From Anticarsia gemmatalis (Eukaryota; Arthropoda; Insecta; Lepidoptera; Erebidae), in NCBI RefSeq assembly GCF_050436995.1, contig NC_134763.1:9729001-9793000 (forward strand): a DNA stretch of 64,000 bases, in the 5' to 3' direction. Position 1 is the stretch's first letter. Every line of letters starts with the position of its first letter. The notes under the pieces were generated by a model. That model saw only the letters and a list, made by a program, of their open reading frames with translations, made no database searches and was not told the DNA's origin. Both the position numbers and the translations under genes were made by a program. This document shows, in pieces, positions 1-14,200 of the stretch.

Positions 1-2926
1 TCCAAAATTTTACGAAGTCGCGGACTTAATCTTGGTAGGTATATTCTAGCCCGTGTCTAATTATACACTATCAAGGTATAGAGATTGGACATGTTTTTAA
101 TTCATTATTCAAAATTGAAAGTAAGAGTTGTATCAAGTTAAAAATAAATAATTTTGCTGTTCAAATATTTACTAAAATGAAGACAAACAAAAATCAAGCA
201 ATTTAGAACACTAACCAACTTTATTTTAATAATAACTACAAATTTCACTCTCAAATCAAATTCGTACTCGATTTATAAAAGGCGAGACGAAACGAATAAG
301 ATACGAGCATCTAAATGAAATCAATGTTCGATTCATTCGATGTATCGAGAGGCATCTCGATTCGATCCATCGCTTCATCGATTTGCAGCCTATTCAATGC
401 GAGTTTAGAATTTGAGATGCGGAAAGGCAATAATATATTTTTCTTTTATTTTTGGTTTGTATTCGGAAACTGCTATTGTGAAGATTGAAGAAAATAAGTT
501 GGGAAATAAACCAAGGCTTTTTGTTTTCTGGTAGAATAGATTTTTGTTGAGAATTGAGTTATTTTTAAATTTTGATTCTAATTCTCGGGTACCTCAATGG
601 GAAGAAGGAGGGATTTTCTTTCTGTACATTATAATTTTTTCTAATTTCTCTGTCTGGCTTTAACAGGAAAAAACACTAATAAAGCACTTGGCAATAATAG
701 AAAACGGAATCGTCGGTTACAATAAGCTGAAGTAAATTTGAGGATACAATAAGGTTATTTTCATCAATCAAAACGTATGTTAGGTCGATTTGAAAAATCT
801 ATTTTAAAAGGCACATATCTATTTACAATACAGAGGATGTGTAGCAAAAACTACAGACAGATTTTAGTGACACTTGACTTTCCCCCAAAACACATACAGC
901 TATAACAAACAGTACAAAACACAATACAGACACAATTCCCCAACCCACAAACACTGCAGAAACGTCTAAGGTTTACAGATTTCAATCAATCCAGCTGCAA
1001 ATCAAGAAAGACACGGAGCAATCCCATCTATTGCTATTCAAAGTGAGTTTGCAGGTTATTGCGCAGTCTTAGCCCGAATGAGTTTGGGATTAGAAAACTT
1101 TATCATGTTCGCTACGAGTCTGTGTGAATTGAAATTATAGTGGCTGTTCTGATTGTGTGGGAGTGGAGATAGTTTTTTTTGTACGCTCTTTCATTGAATT
1201 AGTTATTGGGATAAATGTTTGCTTTTAATCCAAAATGATGTGAGTTTTGTGACTGGGTGTAAGTGATTTAAAATATGTTCCTATGATACTTTACCGTGAA
1301 TTTTTGACACTGCTGTCGTAGTTTTTATGTCGTCCTGCTTTATTCTTTCAAGTCGTAGTTCATACAAATATACAATTATATCAGAGTATGAGCACTGAAT
1401 TGAAATTGGTGAAATAAATATAATGAAATAAAAGCTATCAAAAAGATAAAGAATATTAAAGTAATCTGCCGATATCTAACACTGATATTCAATTAACTCT
1501 ATAGCTACTTCCTTCGCATAAGAACCGAACATAAAACCAAACAAAATAATCATTTATCCCATCCTTTTTCCAATGAAAACAAATATAATCACCATAAAAT
1601 TTGCATGTAGATTGAAAATGTAGCTTAAGATCAATTAGCCGCTATCCCATCGCGAATTAATTGGGGTTAATAGATCACTGACACGGATACACACAAACAC
1701 ATGGACCGGTTCAGTATACCGATGACATAAACTTGTTGTGGTTATACTATAGAGATGTGGATGACAGGTCTTACCGACGACAGTACCATTGCAGCGCCAG
1801 CAATATTGCGGCTTGGTGCTTCATGCGTGGTTTCATTTTCGATCGATATCGAGTATGTGTAACGGTTCTCATGTCCTCTGAATATTGGTTAAAATTATCG
1901 TTTCAGTTAAATTTTGGTATTGAAATTCGAAGGTTTTAGTTGTGTTAGTTGTGTCGTAATGTGAGTTCTCTGATATTCCGCATTTTACCAAAGAAAAATC
2001 GGTTAACACTTTGACTTAAATTCTTGAGTAAAAATTTAAACGAAGACGTTTAATTTTAAAATTCTTATTTTTATTCTTGTAGGCGTTTAAAACTACAATT
2101 TCTTTAATTATATTTACACTCATGGATTTCCTGTTAAAGCAAAGCATCTCACAAAGACCATTGAGCTTCCAAAATGGTCTCAGCCGCAAATAAAACTGAT
2201 CTTAATAAGATCTTTCCCGGAGACCGTAATCTAAATGTACACAACAATTTGTATAAAAACCTAATTTGTATACAGGTAGATTATATGAAAGAAGATTGGA
2301 TATTACTTTAGACGACATACTTCTTAGAAATTTAATTTGAAATGATAATAAAGCAGTGATAAGGTTCCTCATCTTCAATATTAATCTACTCCGGTAAGAA
2401 TAATTGTAAACGTAGTTATTTACGTTGGTAGTCCTAACAATAGCGAAAATATAAGCCTGTTTATCATGAAATCTTCTGTTAAATTCCCTAACGCCCACTG
2501 TATCAAATTGAATTTCCGAAATAATGAATTTCTTTTACCATTTTACTTTGTTATGTTATGATTCGCTATTGTCTATTTAGTTTTTGTGTTTAAAATATTA
2601 TTGTTAACTTAATAGAATCATGTTGTGATACATATGAGACAATAGTAAAATATATTAACAAAACCAGCCAGATCTTAGCCAAAAATCTCAGTGTTTGTAC
2701 ACGCCTCAAGAAACAAGCAAGGCCAGTCAATACAATCCAGAAGTACCCAAAATCGTAAATAAACCTCTCCCATTGATTAAACGTAAAACAAACATCACTA
2801 ACATACTCCTTCAATCCAATCTCCGAATTAAACTTTACAGCCGACGCTTGCATGAATAAATAAAAAATACATAAAAAATACAGACCTATTGTGCCTCACC
2901 CTAATATTCTTATAAGTTATAAGGCC
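1..2926. other. AT-rich non-coding stretch
   Basis: No exon, repeat family or RNA gene recognised. One short stop-free frame (about 975-1140, plus) looked protein-like but is not supported. Confidence 0.6.
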
Positions 2927-3470
2927 AAGTTCACATTGTACTTTACGACGTCACTATTGGGCGACAAAAGATTTTACGGTCGCATAAATTAAGTGTGGAA
3001 CTATCACAATTTACGACGTATGTGAGTAAGTAATCGATGTTTTAATCTGCGGTTGTAAATCTTGAATGTCTTACTTTCAACTACAGAAAGGATCCCTGCA
3101 AGACTATTTGTAGATCTTTGGTTTGTGAACATAATGTAGCTACAGTTCTTTCATTCACTTGAAGTCATATGCTGTAGACCTAATTGGACTTTATAAATAA
3201 TGTTGATAAATCATTACATTTTGCACGCAGCTTTAATTAAAGTAATTAATTGTTGCTTACTGACCTCATCGCACAATCATTAAATTGAACGATCGTTTAA
3301 TTATATCGGAAACTTTACGATAAATTAATGTAAAAATTAACCAGCGCTAATAAAATACCGCAAAAATATTCTCCATCATTAAAATAACCATGAAACGACA
3401 TTAAAGCGGCGACATAAAATCGCGTCGCATCACACGACGTCATTTTAATCGCAGACAGGCTTTCCAATTA
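2927..3470. repeat. Weak MITE-like block with repeated CGACGT/GCGAC motifs
   Basis: TTTACGACGTCAC, ATTTACGACGTATG, GCGACAAAAGATTTTACGG and GCGACATAAAATCGCGTCGC recur within about 500 bp. The block begins GGCCAAGTTCACATTG, a style common at ends of lepidopteran MITEs. It has decayed too far for clear boundaries. Confidence 0.25.
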
Positions 3471-5046
3471 GCGGGGCTTTGCTCGTCACTCATTACCGCT
3501 ATAAGCCTACGAAAATCCCCCAGTGTGGCACAACAGTTTGGTTGGTATTTCGTCTGCGCGAACGGTTCAAATTTTTTTTAATCAAGGACCTCGTATATGT
3601 TGCTTTGATTCCAAAGGAGGGGGTTTCATTTATTTTGATGTCGCACTTGAGCACAGACGTGTCACTCGTGTGGATGTCTCGCGTGTATGGTAAATGTGTC
3701 TAGTCTGTTGGCGCGTCAAATATTTGTATATCACAACGCTTTTAGGTTTCATTTTGTTTATTACATAAAAACGTACGGGAAAATTTATCCGTATCCGTAT
3801 AAACGCCCCAAAATCCTACGTATTTGCTAGCCTCTTTCAAATGGTATAAAGATTTTGAATGTTCAAAAATAACTTGAAATAACATTAAGTAAAGCTTCGC
3901 AAACTTACCGAGCCTCCAAAAACTAAAACAAAAACAAAATTAGCGGCAATCAAATTCGGAAATGTTAGTCGCTAATCAAATTCATTCGAAACTTTTGAAG
4001 TCTACCGAAAGTTGTATTCAGTTCGACCGTGCCCTTATATTATTAAGCGTATAATATAAAATAATAATTGTACGTTAAAGCCGTAATAAACTGTGCAAAC
4101 ACCGCCTGCCTTAGCACTTATTGGTCGAAATCAAATTGAAATAAAACTTAATTGGTGCGAATTAATTCAAATGCTATGATATCGTTACGCTTTATATACC
4201 GGTTTATTATTCGTTTGTTTAATGAAACAGGTAATGACGTAATGTAATATGCGTTTCGTTTATGTGTAGTGGATGTTGTGTATGAGTATGATTGTTACAA
4301 ACTAAGGTATGAACAATCAGTCACAGTATTGCTGTTTTCTAATGAAGACTTTTGAAAAGCTATATTCAATCACAGTAGTAGTTATCATATCATAGTAATC
4401 ATACTAGTAAGTTCAACTTTCAAATCATGATTTTAATTCCAAAAATATATTATAGTTTCCAAAAAAGTAAGCATGTCAACAAAAATAATATGAAACGGTT
4501 TTATTTCCACCCTTGATATTATATAGTTGTCAGATGTTAAAGAAAATAGTAAAAAAGCCTACATGTTTAACTGTAGAAACTGCTTGGAATCGTACGTCTT
4601 TAGCCATCATTATAATAACAAAGTTTCGAAATCGTTTAGAAGAAAAAGCTAACGAACAGTGATCAGAGATAAAAGGACGTACGTATACGTAAATTACAAA
4701 ACATTTCCTGTTTCCTATTACTGATCATATACTACAATATCAATGATATAATAAACCCTAGTAGTATTACGGTGAAGCCACAGAACCGTCAGAGTACGTG
4801 AAGCGTCTCATTACACAAGCTCGGCCATACGTGACTGGCCTATGTATAGTACACTATGTGTATACTATACCACGACAAAAATGTCGCATTGCGTTACACA
4901 TACTAAAATTATACATTCTAATATAATTATATTCTTGGTGTTAAGAACTATAGTTTTGATACTGTTTTGTATAATTTTAAAGAACTATTTTTAGAATTTT
5001 CTCAAGCCATTTAGTTAAAAATATAATTACTGATTTATTTTGGTAC
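3471..5046. other. AT-rich non-coding stretch
   Basis: Nothing recognised except an imperfect hairpin near 4840-4873 (GTATAGTACAC facing GTGTATACTATAC). Confidence 0.55.
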
Positions 5047-5215
5047 ATCCACATCTCGTTGTCAATTCTGGTCCAATGTAATAGGAGAGAGAAACCTCCA
5101 GACTACTAGTGATAATATTCTAATAGGGATTACAAAGCCCAATAGCTCTTTGTCGGACCCGGGATTCGAACCCAAGGTCTTGCAGTCAGTAGTCCATTAC
5201 ACTGCCGGTCACCTC
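5047..5215 (-). repeat. tRNA-derived SINE (family S3), reverse copy
   Basis: Read on the minus strand it starts with a tRNA-like head containing a consensus B box, GGTTCGAATCC, followed by GCTATTGGGCTTT and a CCTATTACATTGGACC-type body. These landmarks recur at 16480-16680 and 37275-37440. It is an RNA polymerase III-type SINE remnant, not a tRNA gene, because the cloverleaf is not complete. Confidence 0.65.
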
Positions 5216-5457
5216 AGAATTAGTGGTCAACCGGATGTCAAAGTTGTTTAAGCCGGTTGACAGGTCTTTGACATGGCTTAAAGACTATTATCATAATCGT
5301 CAACAATTGCCGCGTTCTAATGTGCCCTGCGAAGCACGAAGACTTTTAGCTTAAATAACACTGAGCTGGCACCCATCCAAGGAATGTCCTCGTCTAGGGT
5401 TGCTTAACCACAGACCGTTCATAGACTTGCGAGCGCAACTGGCCATGAGCATTTCAA
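5216..5457 (+). repeat. Unclassified lepidopteran repeat (TAGTGGTCAACC family), copy 1
   Basis: It starts TTAGTGGTCAACCGG and contains TTTGACATGGCTTAA, CGAAGCACGAAGAC, GGCACCCATCC, GGGTTGCTTAACCACAGACC and GCGCAACTGGCCATGAGC. These blocks occur in the same order at 7671-7900 and 61179-61425. It has no coding capacity. The class (SINE body, LINE tail or other) is unknown to me. Confidence 0.65.
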
Positions 5458-8400
5458 AAAGTGAGCAGTAAATATAATAATAGTATTAAAAAAGTCGCAT
5501 ACTGCATACTGAACCTAATAACTGTATATTTGGTGCAGATTTAGCCATGCGCCTTAATAACGCGATGTAATAATCGAGCGACTAATTGTACCTCATGTTG
5601 GTATTACTACTAGTAAACACGTACTTCGTTTACTGCGACTGTTACAATGTCTGAGTGTATGGTTGTGGCCTTAATGTGATTAGGTTTTTAGTTTTTATGG
5701 TATACAAATAAGTAGCATTATAAAGTTCCACTGCGCTAATGAAACGATTTTATTTTTCGCTTTATGGGGAAATTATTTTTAAATATAAAGAAATTTTATA
5801 ATTTATCTGGAGACTGTCCTGTGCAAGTATACAAACTGTCTAAATAACATCATAAATTATATCTAATAACAGTGCTCCATTTGATTTACAGATTTTAATG
5901 GCGACTACAATTTTATTGCTATAAAAAATATAGAATTTTTACTTCGACTGTATTCGAAACCTCGTGTCTTTTTTTATGATAATCATTATAAATATGAAAA
6001 AAAAAAAAATTTAAACAAAAGAACAAGGAAAGAACTGTTTCAAAAAATATAAACGTCTAAAAAATCGATGATTAGAAAAGTAGTTACTTCGTTTCTAAAA
6101 AAATTATTCAACCTTTAGACCGTCGACTTAGAAGAAAACCTTGTATGTAACGCAATGTTGGAGTTGTTGGAGGTGAATAAAATTTGGAATTCTGAACGTT
6201 ATTTAGCGGACGCGCGGACGGTTGTCTCTTGATAAATCGTACATTCTACGGCTCTCTACTAAAATGCTAGACTATCACTGAACACGAACGTAACCACAAG
6301 AGTATGCTTGTATATTATGTATTTTATATTTGTTTTTTATTCCATTTATATATTCCCCCAATAGCTTTACCACTTAAATACAAATCGCAGCTTCAAACCA
6401 GAGGAGCATAAAACAAAAACGCCGGAACATAACCACCATACGTCTGATAGGGAAGTTTCTTTGATACGTGGCATTAACATAAAACCCTATGGGCAGTGTA
6501 TACGACACATAAACCTTAGTTTAACGTCTCACTGTTTTATTAGCCACAGTTATCAGGGATTTTGTTCTGAATATGTAGAGATTGTGAATCAGATGTGAAC
6601 GGCATGAGGCTGTAAAATCATAGGGTTTCACGTCTGAATTGTTAGATATTTTTTTGGTAGGTTTCTTTTGGTTGGAAGTGTTGATGTATTTATCAAGCAT
6701 TTAAGAATATATTTCAGAAAATGTAAAAAAAATATGGAATAATTATAACACAAATATGTATTGTTAGAAAAGTGAACTTTAAAATAGTGTTCCCTACTTT
6801 AGCTTTCTACGCATTGGTTTTAAAAACATAAGTAGCCCCTTTATAGCTTCTTCAACTACGTAAGTTAAAATATAACATTGAATGTTAAAGTTGAAGTAAA
6901 AACATTTTTTAACAGTTTTGGTTTAATATCAGAGCCTGGAAACATATTAACAAACATGTACTTTCCATTATAAGCATACATAACAAGTAAAATAAATGAA
7001 AACTGACGTTAAAAATAGGAAGCCGTTATTCGCAATATTTAACTTACAATAACAGCCCATCATATTTTCCGGTTCATTCCAATAAACGGTATTTGACTCC
7101 CGTAGGCGAGTAAAAACAACACAAACACAAACTCAATATTAAAACAAATTCTACCAATAACTCAAAACTCGGAACAAGTACTCGCAAAACCCGGAACTTT
7201 CATTAAACACACTGTGAACTCGCACAAACTAAACACAGAATTCAGAATATAAGTCACACGAAAGTCCAAACGAATATGCTAATAAAATCACCTAAGTTTT
7301 TATTAGCCAAAGTGAAAGAAACAGCCAAAGTAATGTATGTATACAGTAAATAAAGAAATAAGTTGTAAGTGAAAAGTTCGCAAGGCAACAGGACAAAAGT
7401 GCTTTTAGTTAAATTGTGAAATTAACACGGTATATAAAAATAAAGTTTGGATTTGTTTATGGAGGAGTAAACTTATGTTTTAAGTCTTTAGTTGGGGTAA
7501 TAAAAGTTTATTAAAGGAAAAATGTGGCATTTATTTTCTACGAAGAATTATAGTAAAAGCCTGAAAGCTAAAAAGTAAGATCCATTTAAAAAAATGTACA
7601 TTGTACATATTCTAGACTGTTAACGTTAAGTAGCCCTCCCGTATGACCTAATGTTATTGATTTATTATATCGTGTGGTTGGTGGTTAACCTATTGTCGTA
7701 ATTGTGCAAGTCGAAGAGTGTCTTAACTACTGTGGTCTTAGTTGACAACAACGGAGACCGACTGTTTCCGTGTCCTCCGAAGCATTGAGACGTTCATTAT
7801 TTATACCACCTAGCTGTCACCCATGAATATACTGACCGCGCCAAAAGCTGCTTAACCAACAGATCTATTACTGACCAGTGAACACAACTGACTTAAATCA
7901 CCTCGAGAATTCGAATCGACTTAAATAAATAAAAAAATGAATAACTCATATAGAGTATTTCAAGAGCTGACAATACACAAACGAATTTCACGATTTAATA
8001 ATTTAAAGACAAATCAAATAAACTTAGACAGCTATTACTTGAACGCCGTCCAATATATTCAATGTCCATAAATCATTGCACTAAGTTTAGAACTAAATCT
8101 TTCTAACAATCTAGTCTGAACTGAGAACTTATAAAGAAAACTGCTCACGTGGACCGCGCAACTTGGAGTTACATACGAATTGCAAAGTTCCGATCACTGG
8201 TGATTTTCAATAGAGATGTAATTCAAACTTTGCAAGCGACATGCCGAATTTATTAGGACATGTTTGAGTTTTGCCTGTTGATGTTTTCGTGTAGTCTGGA
8301 TGTATTTCAGCTGTACAAAGATGCTCGATGTTTGACAGGAATGAACTTTTTGTTCGGTTGAAATTCAATTTATTTGGAGTTCGCATTTTGAAATGCAATT

Positions 8401-9035
8401 CGTGTTGTTGTTTGTTAAATAGCTAGAAGGGCGTAAATATTTTTTTTGTTTTATATGTACTGCAATTTGACTCCATTGTGAAAAATATTATAACGAGCGT
8501 ATATCAAACTTTCGCATTATAAGAGTCAGTGGGATGAATATAATATATCCAGTATCTAACCGGCTACCTAAAATCTGATCAACGTGTCTAACGGACGTCG
8601 TAGACACTATTTTGTCAGTACATTTTAAATGTCAAACTCTCGATACTAGATGGTTCCAACTGTAGAGAATCGCGCTACTGCTGTCTAGAAAATGACAGTA
8701 AAAGCGACCGGACAACACAAATCAACACTACATCTTCAACCAAAATTTACAACGTCATAATTTTTTGTTGCTAATACCTTGCCAAAGCCATCTGATAACG
8801 ATCAAGCGCCTCATATTTGGTAACGTAATTCAGTTTCAATGATATACAGTCCATACTAAGTAGTGTTCAAGCGAGGATCGTCTTGGAGGGAAGCCAGGAT
8901 CCGATGAGTTGCCTTCTGAACGCGAACGACATATTAACTAGCCTTTAGGGACTGTAAAGCGATTGCTGAACGGCATATTTTGAAGGTATGATGATGTATG
9001 CGGTAGAGCTTGGGTTGAGTAATATTTTGTAAAAT
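5458..9035. other. AT-rich non-coding stretch around repeat copy 2
   Basis: Apart from the repeat at 7671-7900, I see only simple AT-rich sequence and poly-A runs. Confidence 0.55.
7671..7900 (+). repeat. TAGTGGTCAACC repeat family, copy 2
   Basis: It starts TGGTTGGTGGTTAACC and carries GACAACAACGGAGACCGACT, CCTCCGAAGCATTGAGAC, GCTGTCACCCATG, GCTGCTTAACCAACAGATC and ACCAGTGAACACAACTGAC. It is diverged from the copy at 61179. Confidence 0.65.
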
Positions 9036-9282
9036 GTAGGGCAATGGTTAAAGTGGTCACCTCTCCGCAATAACCGTAGCCCGCGTGTGTTGGGGTCGAA
9101 TTACACCCGGGATAAATCTTTGTGTGATGAGCACGAGTATTTATTCCGAGCCTGTTTGTGAATTTATCTATATAAGTATGTATTTAGAAGTATAGAATTA
9201 TGTTTATCAGTTATTTGATTACCGTAGTGCAAACTCTGGTTAGTTTGGAATCAAATAACCGTGTGTGAGTTGCCCAGTGGTA
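9036..9282 (+). repeat. tRNA-derived SINE (family S1)
   Basis: The head keeps a partial A box (GGGCAATGGTTA) and a decayed B box (GGGTCGAATTACACC). The body shares long blocks with the copy at 56036: TGATGAGCA-GAGTAT, ATTTATCTATATAAGTATG, ATTTAGAAGTA and CGTGTGTGAGTTG. It is a dispersed non-coding retroelement. Confidence 0.7.
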
Positions 9283-10109
9283 AACAAAATGTAACAGGGA
9301 CCCACCCTATGCTCTTATATGACAGAAATATTAAGTATGCCAGAAGAACTACTCTTAGTTTCCTTCTTTTTTAGCAATTCGAACAAAATTATATTTAAAA
9401 AACATATATTTACTCTTAAAAAGAAAACATAATTGTAACAAAAGTATCTTTACTTCAAGAACCTCCTAGGAATCGGTGTTTAAACTTTGAACAAATCGCA
9501 TTAGATTCCTTGCAACCGATCTTAAGGTAGTTAGCAAACAAGTTTCTACCGAAGTAGTGTTTACACTGCATTAGCTACCTGTTAAATACTGTGTTACTTG
9601 CTTCCGTTTCTTAGCGTGGATGGTAGTCTTTTATGAAATATTTTTCAAACCAAAAAAGATTATAATATACTCTTACAGCACGCTGCCATCTTAATAAAAA
9701 ATTTCGAGACGAAAATATAATATGTTTTTCAAAGTTTTAAACTCAGTTATAATTATTTTCCGTCACTTATCTATGAAAAAAAAACTGGAATGAAGTTTGA
9801 TTCATTGATTGAAAATAATTCAATCGCGAGTTATCATACTACTGAGCTGCCGCCCATCTAAATCCAAGGCGCCTTATGCAAAGTGAAAATTTTAAAGATT
9901 TACTATAACTACCTACTTTATTTTTACCCGACGCGGCGACGTTTAGACCGAATTAAATCGATCGTGGTCACGGGCTGACTATCAAATTATGAGGTATCGT
10001 AAGCATTATTTTAATTTCCGCGTATTAGACCCGTCGTGCATCTTTGTATTTTGTGTACAAGCCACGATAGTTTAAAACCATACATCTATTAATGTTCGCT
10101 TGCATAAAC

Positions 10110-10117
10110 TATCGATA
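10110..10117. promoter_or_regulatory. DRE-type motif TATCGATA
   Basis: An exact match to the DREF/BEAF-type core known in Drosophila. It lies at the edge of a CpG-richer patch (9925-10140). Function in this species is inferred. Confidence 0.25.
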
Positions 10118-11134
10118 TCAAGGCAACTTATGTTATAATATGATAATATGGTATAAAATACTAAATGAATGGGGAGAAAGTCCAAAGATCACGTAAAATC
10201 ATTCACAAAGAACGACACAGTGGCAACACAACGGCGTTACTGTCGATAGCATACGTGTAAGCACCAGTGCCAAGAGCACGCTTGTCGGGAAGCACTCGTG
10301 CGTGTGTATACGTGCAATTGCATAACTGCAAGTCTTACAGTTGCAAGAAATTTGCAGATTTTATGCTACTCTTTATAAATGAGAGATGAATTAATCCATT
10401 ATGGCAAGATATTCCTGATTGAGGAAGGTGTTAGGCCGTGAACACGCTTGCCAACTTTTGGTGGTTTGGTATCAATTCAAGTATAGGAAAGAGAACATTG
10501 AAAAATAGAGAAAAGACAAGTAAATCAGAGAAAACTATAAACCAATTTTTTGACTTTTCAAGTGTGTCAAATATGTACTTCCCATTTGAAACAAAAGTTG
10601 ATAGTTAAAAGTTAAAGTATTTTTCTAATAGGTATAGAAGGGCTTGAGATAATTTTTGTCTTAATTGCCAAAATATAGTTTTTTAATTCCTTAATTTTTC
10701 TCAAAATATTTGTCTGTCAATGTTACTTTTAAAGTAAAATACGTAAATTAAATAGGTGCCGACCTGGATTTCTTAGAAAAGCTAATTCCAAGCTGAAATA
10801 CTTTTGAAGTACTTCTAGGAAACGAGTCTTCTACCAAATTTTGAATGTCTGAAGTTTCATAGTTTAAATTGTATAAGAATATTTTAGGTAAATATGAAAA
10901 TATTTGCTGTCTTAAATAATTATGTTTTTCACAATAAAAAAAAAACCGTTAATTTTGTCACTTACAAAATAAGACATGTTCAAAATTACAGAAATACTCA
11001 AAGGAGACAATTTTTAAAATAAAAATACTTTACCTTTGGATATGATAACCAGTACTTCTAAAACATAAACAAATCTAATTCTAAACTAAGCAGAGCAGAG
11101 CATAACTGTATACTTCAAAATATTTTGATAAACT

Positions 11135-11243
11135 TACACCCAAACACAGAATCTGGCCTGGGTAGGATTCAAACCAGCTACACTGCAGCGTGGTGGTTAT
11201 GGTGACGAAGTGACAACATTAACCACTGCACCAAACATGCAGT
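11135..11243 (-). repeat. tRNA-derived SINE head, reverse, truncated
   Basis: On the minus strand: TTTGGTGCAGTGGTTA (A-box region), then GGTTTGAATCCTACCC (B-box region). Only the tRNA-related head and a short body are recognisable. Confidence 0.5.
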
Positions 11244-14200
11244 AGTCTCGTTCAATAACATTGTCTCTTTGCTCTACAGCAGTTAATTTAAACCGACTTC
11301 AAAATACAATAGTACAAACAAACAAATTAGCAGTAATATAACAACTCATCATAGCTCACACTTTACCCAAACTAGAATTGGTCTTTGTTCAAAGGATTCG
11401 AAGTTTCCCTGTTGTTTAACAACACCCTGGACCAACACAATCTTGCTGCAAAATTATTAATCGAGTTTCACCAAACTTGTAACTTGTACAAAGTTGTAAC
11501 TCAATCAAATTATGCGCAGCATGCAGCAGCATCACCCTGTATAGCCCACTCTAAGATTCGCGTTCATTAGTCGGCGCTCATTTAGTGAACACCCTGTGAC
11601 CTACATGTGAAAGCGTGGGCTTAGTGATGAGCGAATTCATCATTTGAAACGTTTTAAAGACCCACTTGGTTTTTCAGAGGACTTTTTCTGTTACATATGA
11701 CTTTAATCTCTTCGTCAGTGCACAAATATCCATCCTTTTTGTTCGTTGTAAGTGCAATGCACTCGCCTTTGCTGATGCCAAAAGTATAGTGTTTGCTCAA
11801 ACCCTCAAAGCATCCTCTTTAATTAAATTCTTAAGTAATAAAAGATTCACTAAATCAAAAACAAAGAACTAACAAAGAATAATGCATCGTAGTGATTACT
11901 AAAACTTGAGCCAAAGCACTTAAACTTCAAGATTTAAAGCTTGCCCCTTTTTTTTTTCTGTTGGAAGCTGACCAAAATGTTGTTGTCCCTTTCCCTCTTA
12001 TTACTTGGGCCATAAGTTTTAGAGAGGTTGTACACGGTCGCCCTTTCAGTATGACACTAGGTTTTAGTAGGCCGAGCATTTGCGTGACTGTTGCGGCTAC
12101 CCTTTTGCTCCTCGGGCATACATTGCATTTCCATGTGTGATGTTTATGAGAGGAATTTGCGTGTGTGTGCGTAGAATACGTAAAATTACGGTCGTTTGTT
12201 TCTATGTGTGCGAGGTTTTAATGTGTACGAATATAGAGCTGTTATTATGTATTTAGGGGTTGATGATTTAGTGTGACAACGTGAGGGTAGTGCCTACTTT
12301 GTGACCGCAAAATATACTTAATTTTGTATGTGGTAGACTTAGGTGTTTATACGTGATGATGTTATCTTGAGTAAAATTGTCAGATTTGCTGTAGCACGTA
12401 CTATGTACTAGGTCGCTTTTTCCCGGGTTGAAAGAAGTATTAAGACTTAATTTCATGGTACAAAATGGATGTGGGAGACTCTAAATATACTTACCAACAT
12501 TGAAAGAAAATGCTGTAACTTAAAATTGTTGACGCGGTAGGCTCGTTACTATAACCTCCGCCCTATGCGTAGGTAGTAAACAAATAATTGTGCCTAGTCT
12601 AAAATCAGTCGCCGGCAGTCGCCGATCACTTGTCACTTTGTTATAAAACTTTGGCACTAAATATAAGTACTAATAAACCTTTAATTCTGCAGCTAACACG
12701 TCACTCGTATTTAAAATAATTTACGAAATACAAAACATATCTTCAAAAATGACAAACTCCAGTACAAAATAATATTGTTGAAACAAGTAAAATAAGGCAG
12801 TACTGTGTAAATGTCTCCGATGAGCTGTTCATCTTACAGCTAGCAGATGGCTGCTACAAGGCAAGGGACGATTAAACATTTTTTAAATTTCTACAATATT
12901 ATGAAGAAATTAAGTTGTTTTGTTTTGTTTTGAAGGGTTAGGCAGACACATATTGATAGTATTTATTTGAATGTTCACTATCTACTTTGATACCACACAC
13001 TACGGTAGTAAGACAACATGTTGACACAAACGACAGTTGAGCAGTAGTTGATCAGCGTATTGGACAATCAATAATTATAATCGCAAAAGGTGGGCTGATT
13101 GAGGAAAAGACCGTGGAAAACATAAAAAAGAGTTTTCTTTTACAATTCAATGAACACAAAGTTGTTACAGGCTCTAAACAATATAAACCTAGCTAAGCTT
13201 CAAAGCAAAATATTTTGAACAAAACAATTATCTCTTACTCTGATTGAAATAGACTTCATATTAGCTATCAAAACTTCAAACCTTATGTACAAACACATAA
13301 AGTTTATTTTACCCCAAATAAAATCAAATCGATCCCACTATGACGATTAAGTTGCGGCAATTTGAACTCTATAGTTATAAAATTAAAGTTCAATTTTCAA
13401 ATTGAGTTAAAAAGCTATTTTAATTAACGCCGATAGCAAGTAAACACGAAAAACTAAATTGTTTTCGGATACAACATGGAAAACAGATGCAAAATAATGT
13501 AATGCGAAAAATTGTTATGGGCTTTTACTACGTGGAATATTCATTGAATTTGTATGAAACATTCAACCGTAAATAACTATTGGGCCTGTTCATAAAAGCT
13601 GAATTTTTTGTGCGTTTACCTGTTGCGGATTGTCTCTAATGATATGGCTCTTTATTATAATGACAATGGCAATTACAGTTCTTCAATACAGAACTGATAA
13701 GCGATTTGGTAAGAATAGCGTTGCTATTGGAGAAATATATAACGTTTTGTCTGTTGATCACTCTTGGACTTAAGCCTTTCTCAGACTAAGAAGGAGCCAT
13801 TTCCTAGCTTGGAAACCTGGAACTGGCACGATAAAGGTATCAAGTATTAAAGACTCAGTACTTAAGAAGATAAAACAAGACGTAGGTGGATAGCTATTTA
13901 CTTGTTTAGCAAATATCGTAGCCGTTTTTGTAACCTGAAGAGGACTATTTTCATTTACGACGTTCTTACTTTAGCATGTGTAGGTTTGGCGTGTTTAGAT
14001 TTTCATGATCTTAACTCAGACTAGTTTAATTATTAAATTACGCTAATATGTATAAAATAAACCTTAACATATATCAAATATCAGTAACGAAAGAACACAA
14101 TATTTTTATAGAAATAATTACATAATTTTATATTTTCGGCTACATATTTTCAACACAAAAACGCCATCAGCAAAATTAACTCTCACAAACACAAACGACG

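Noticed and set aside
975..1140. Stop-free plus-strand frame (about 55 codons) after a TTTACAG
   Set aside because: It ends at an in-frame stop without a donor, has no start codon at its head, and its length is within chance.
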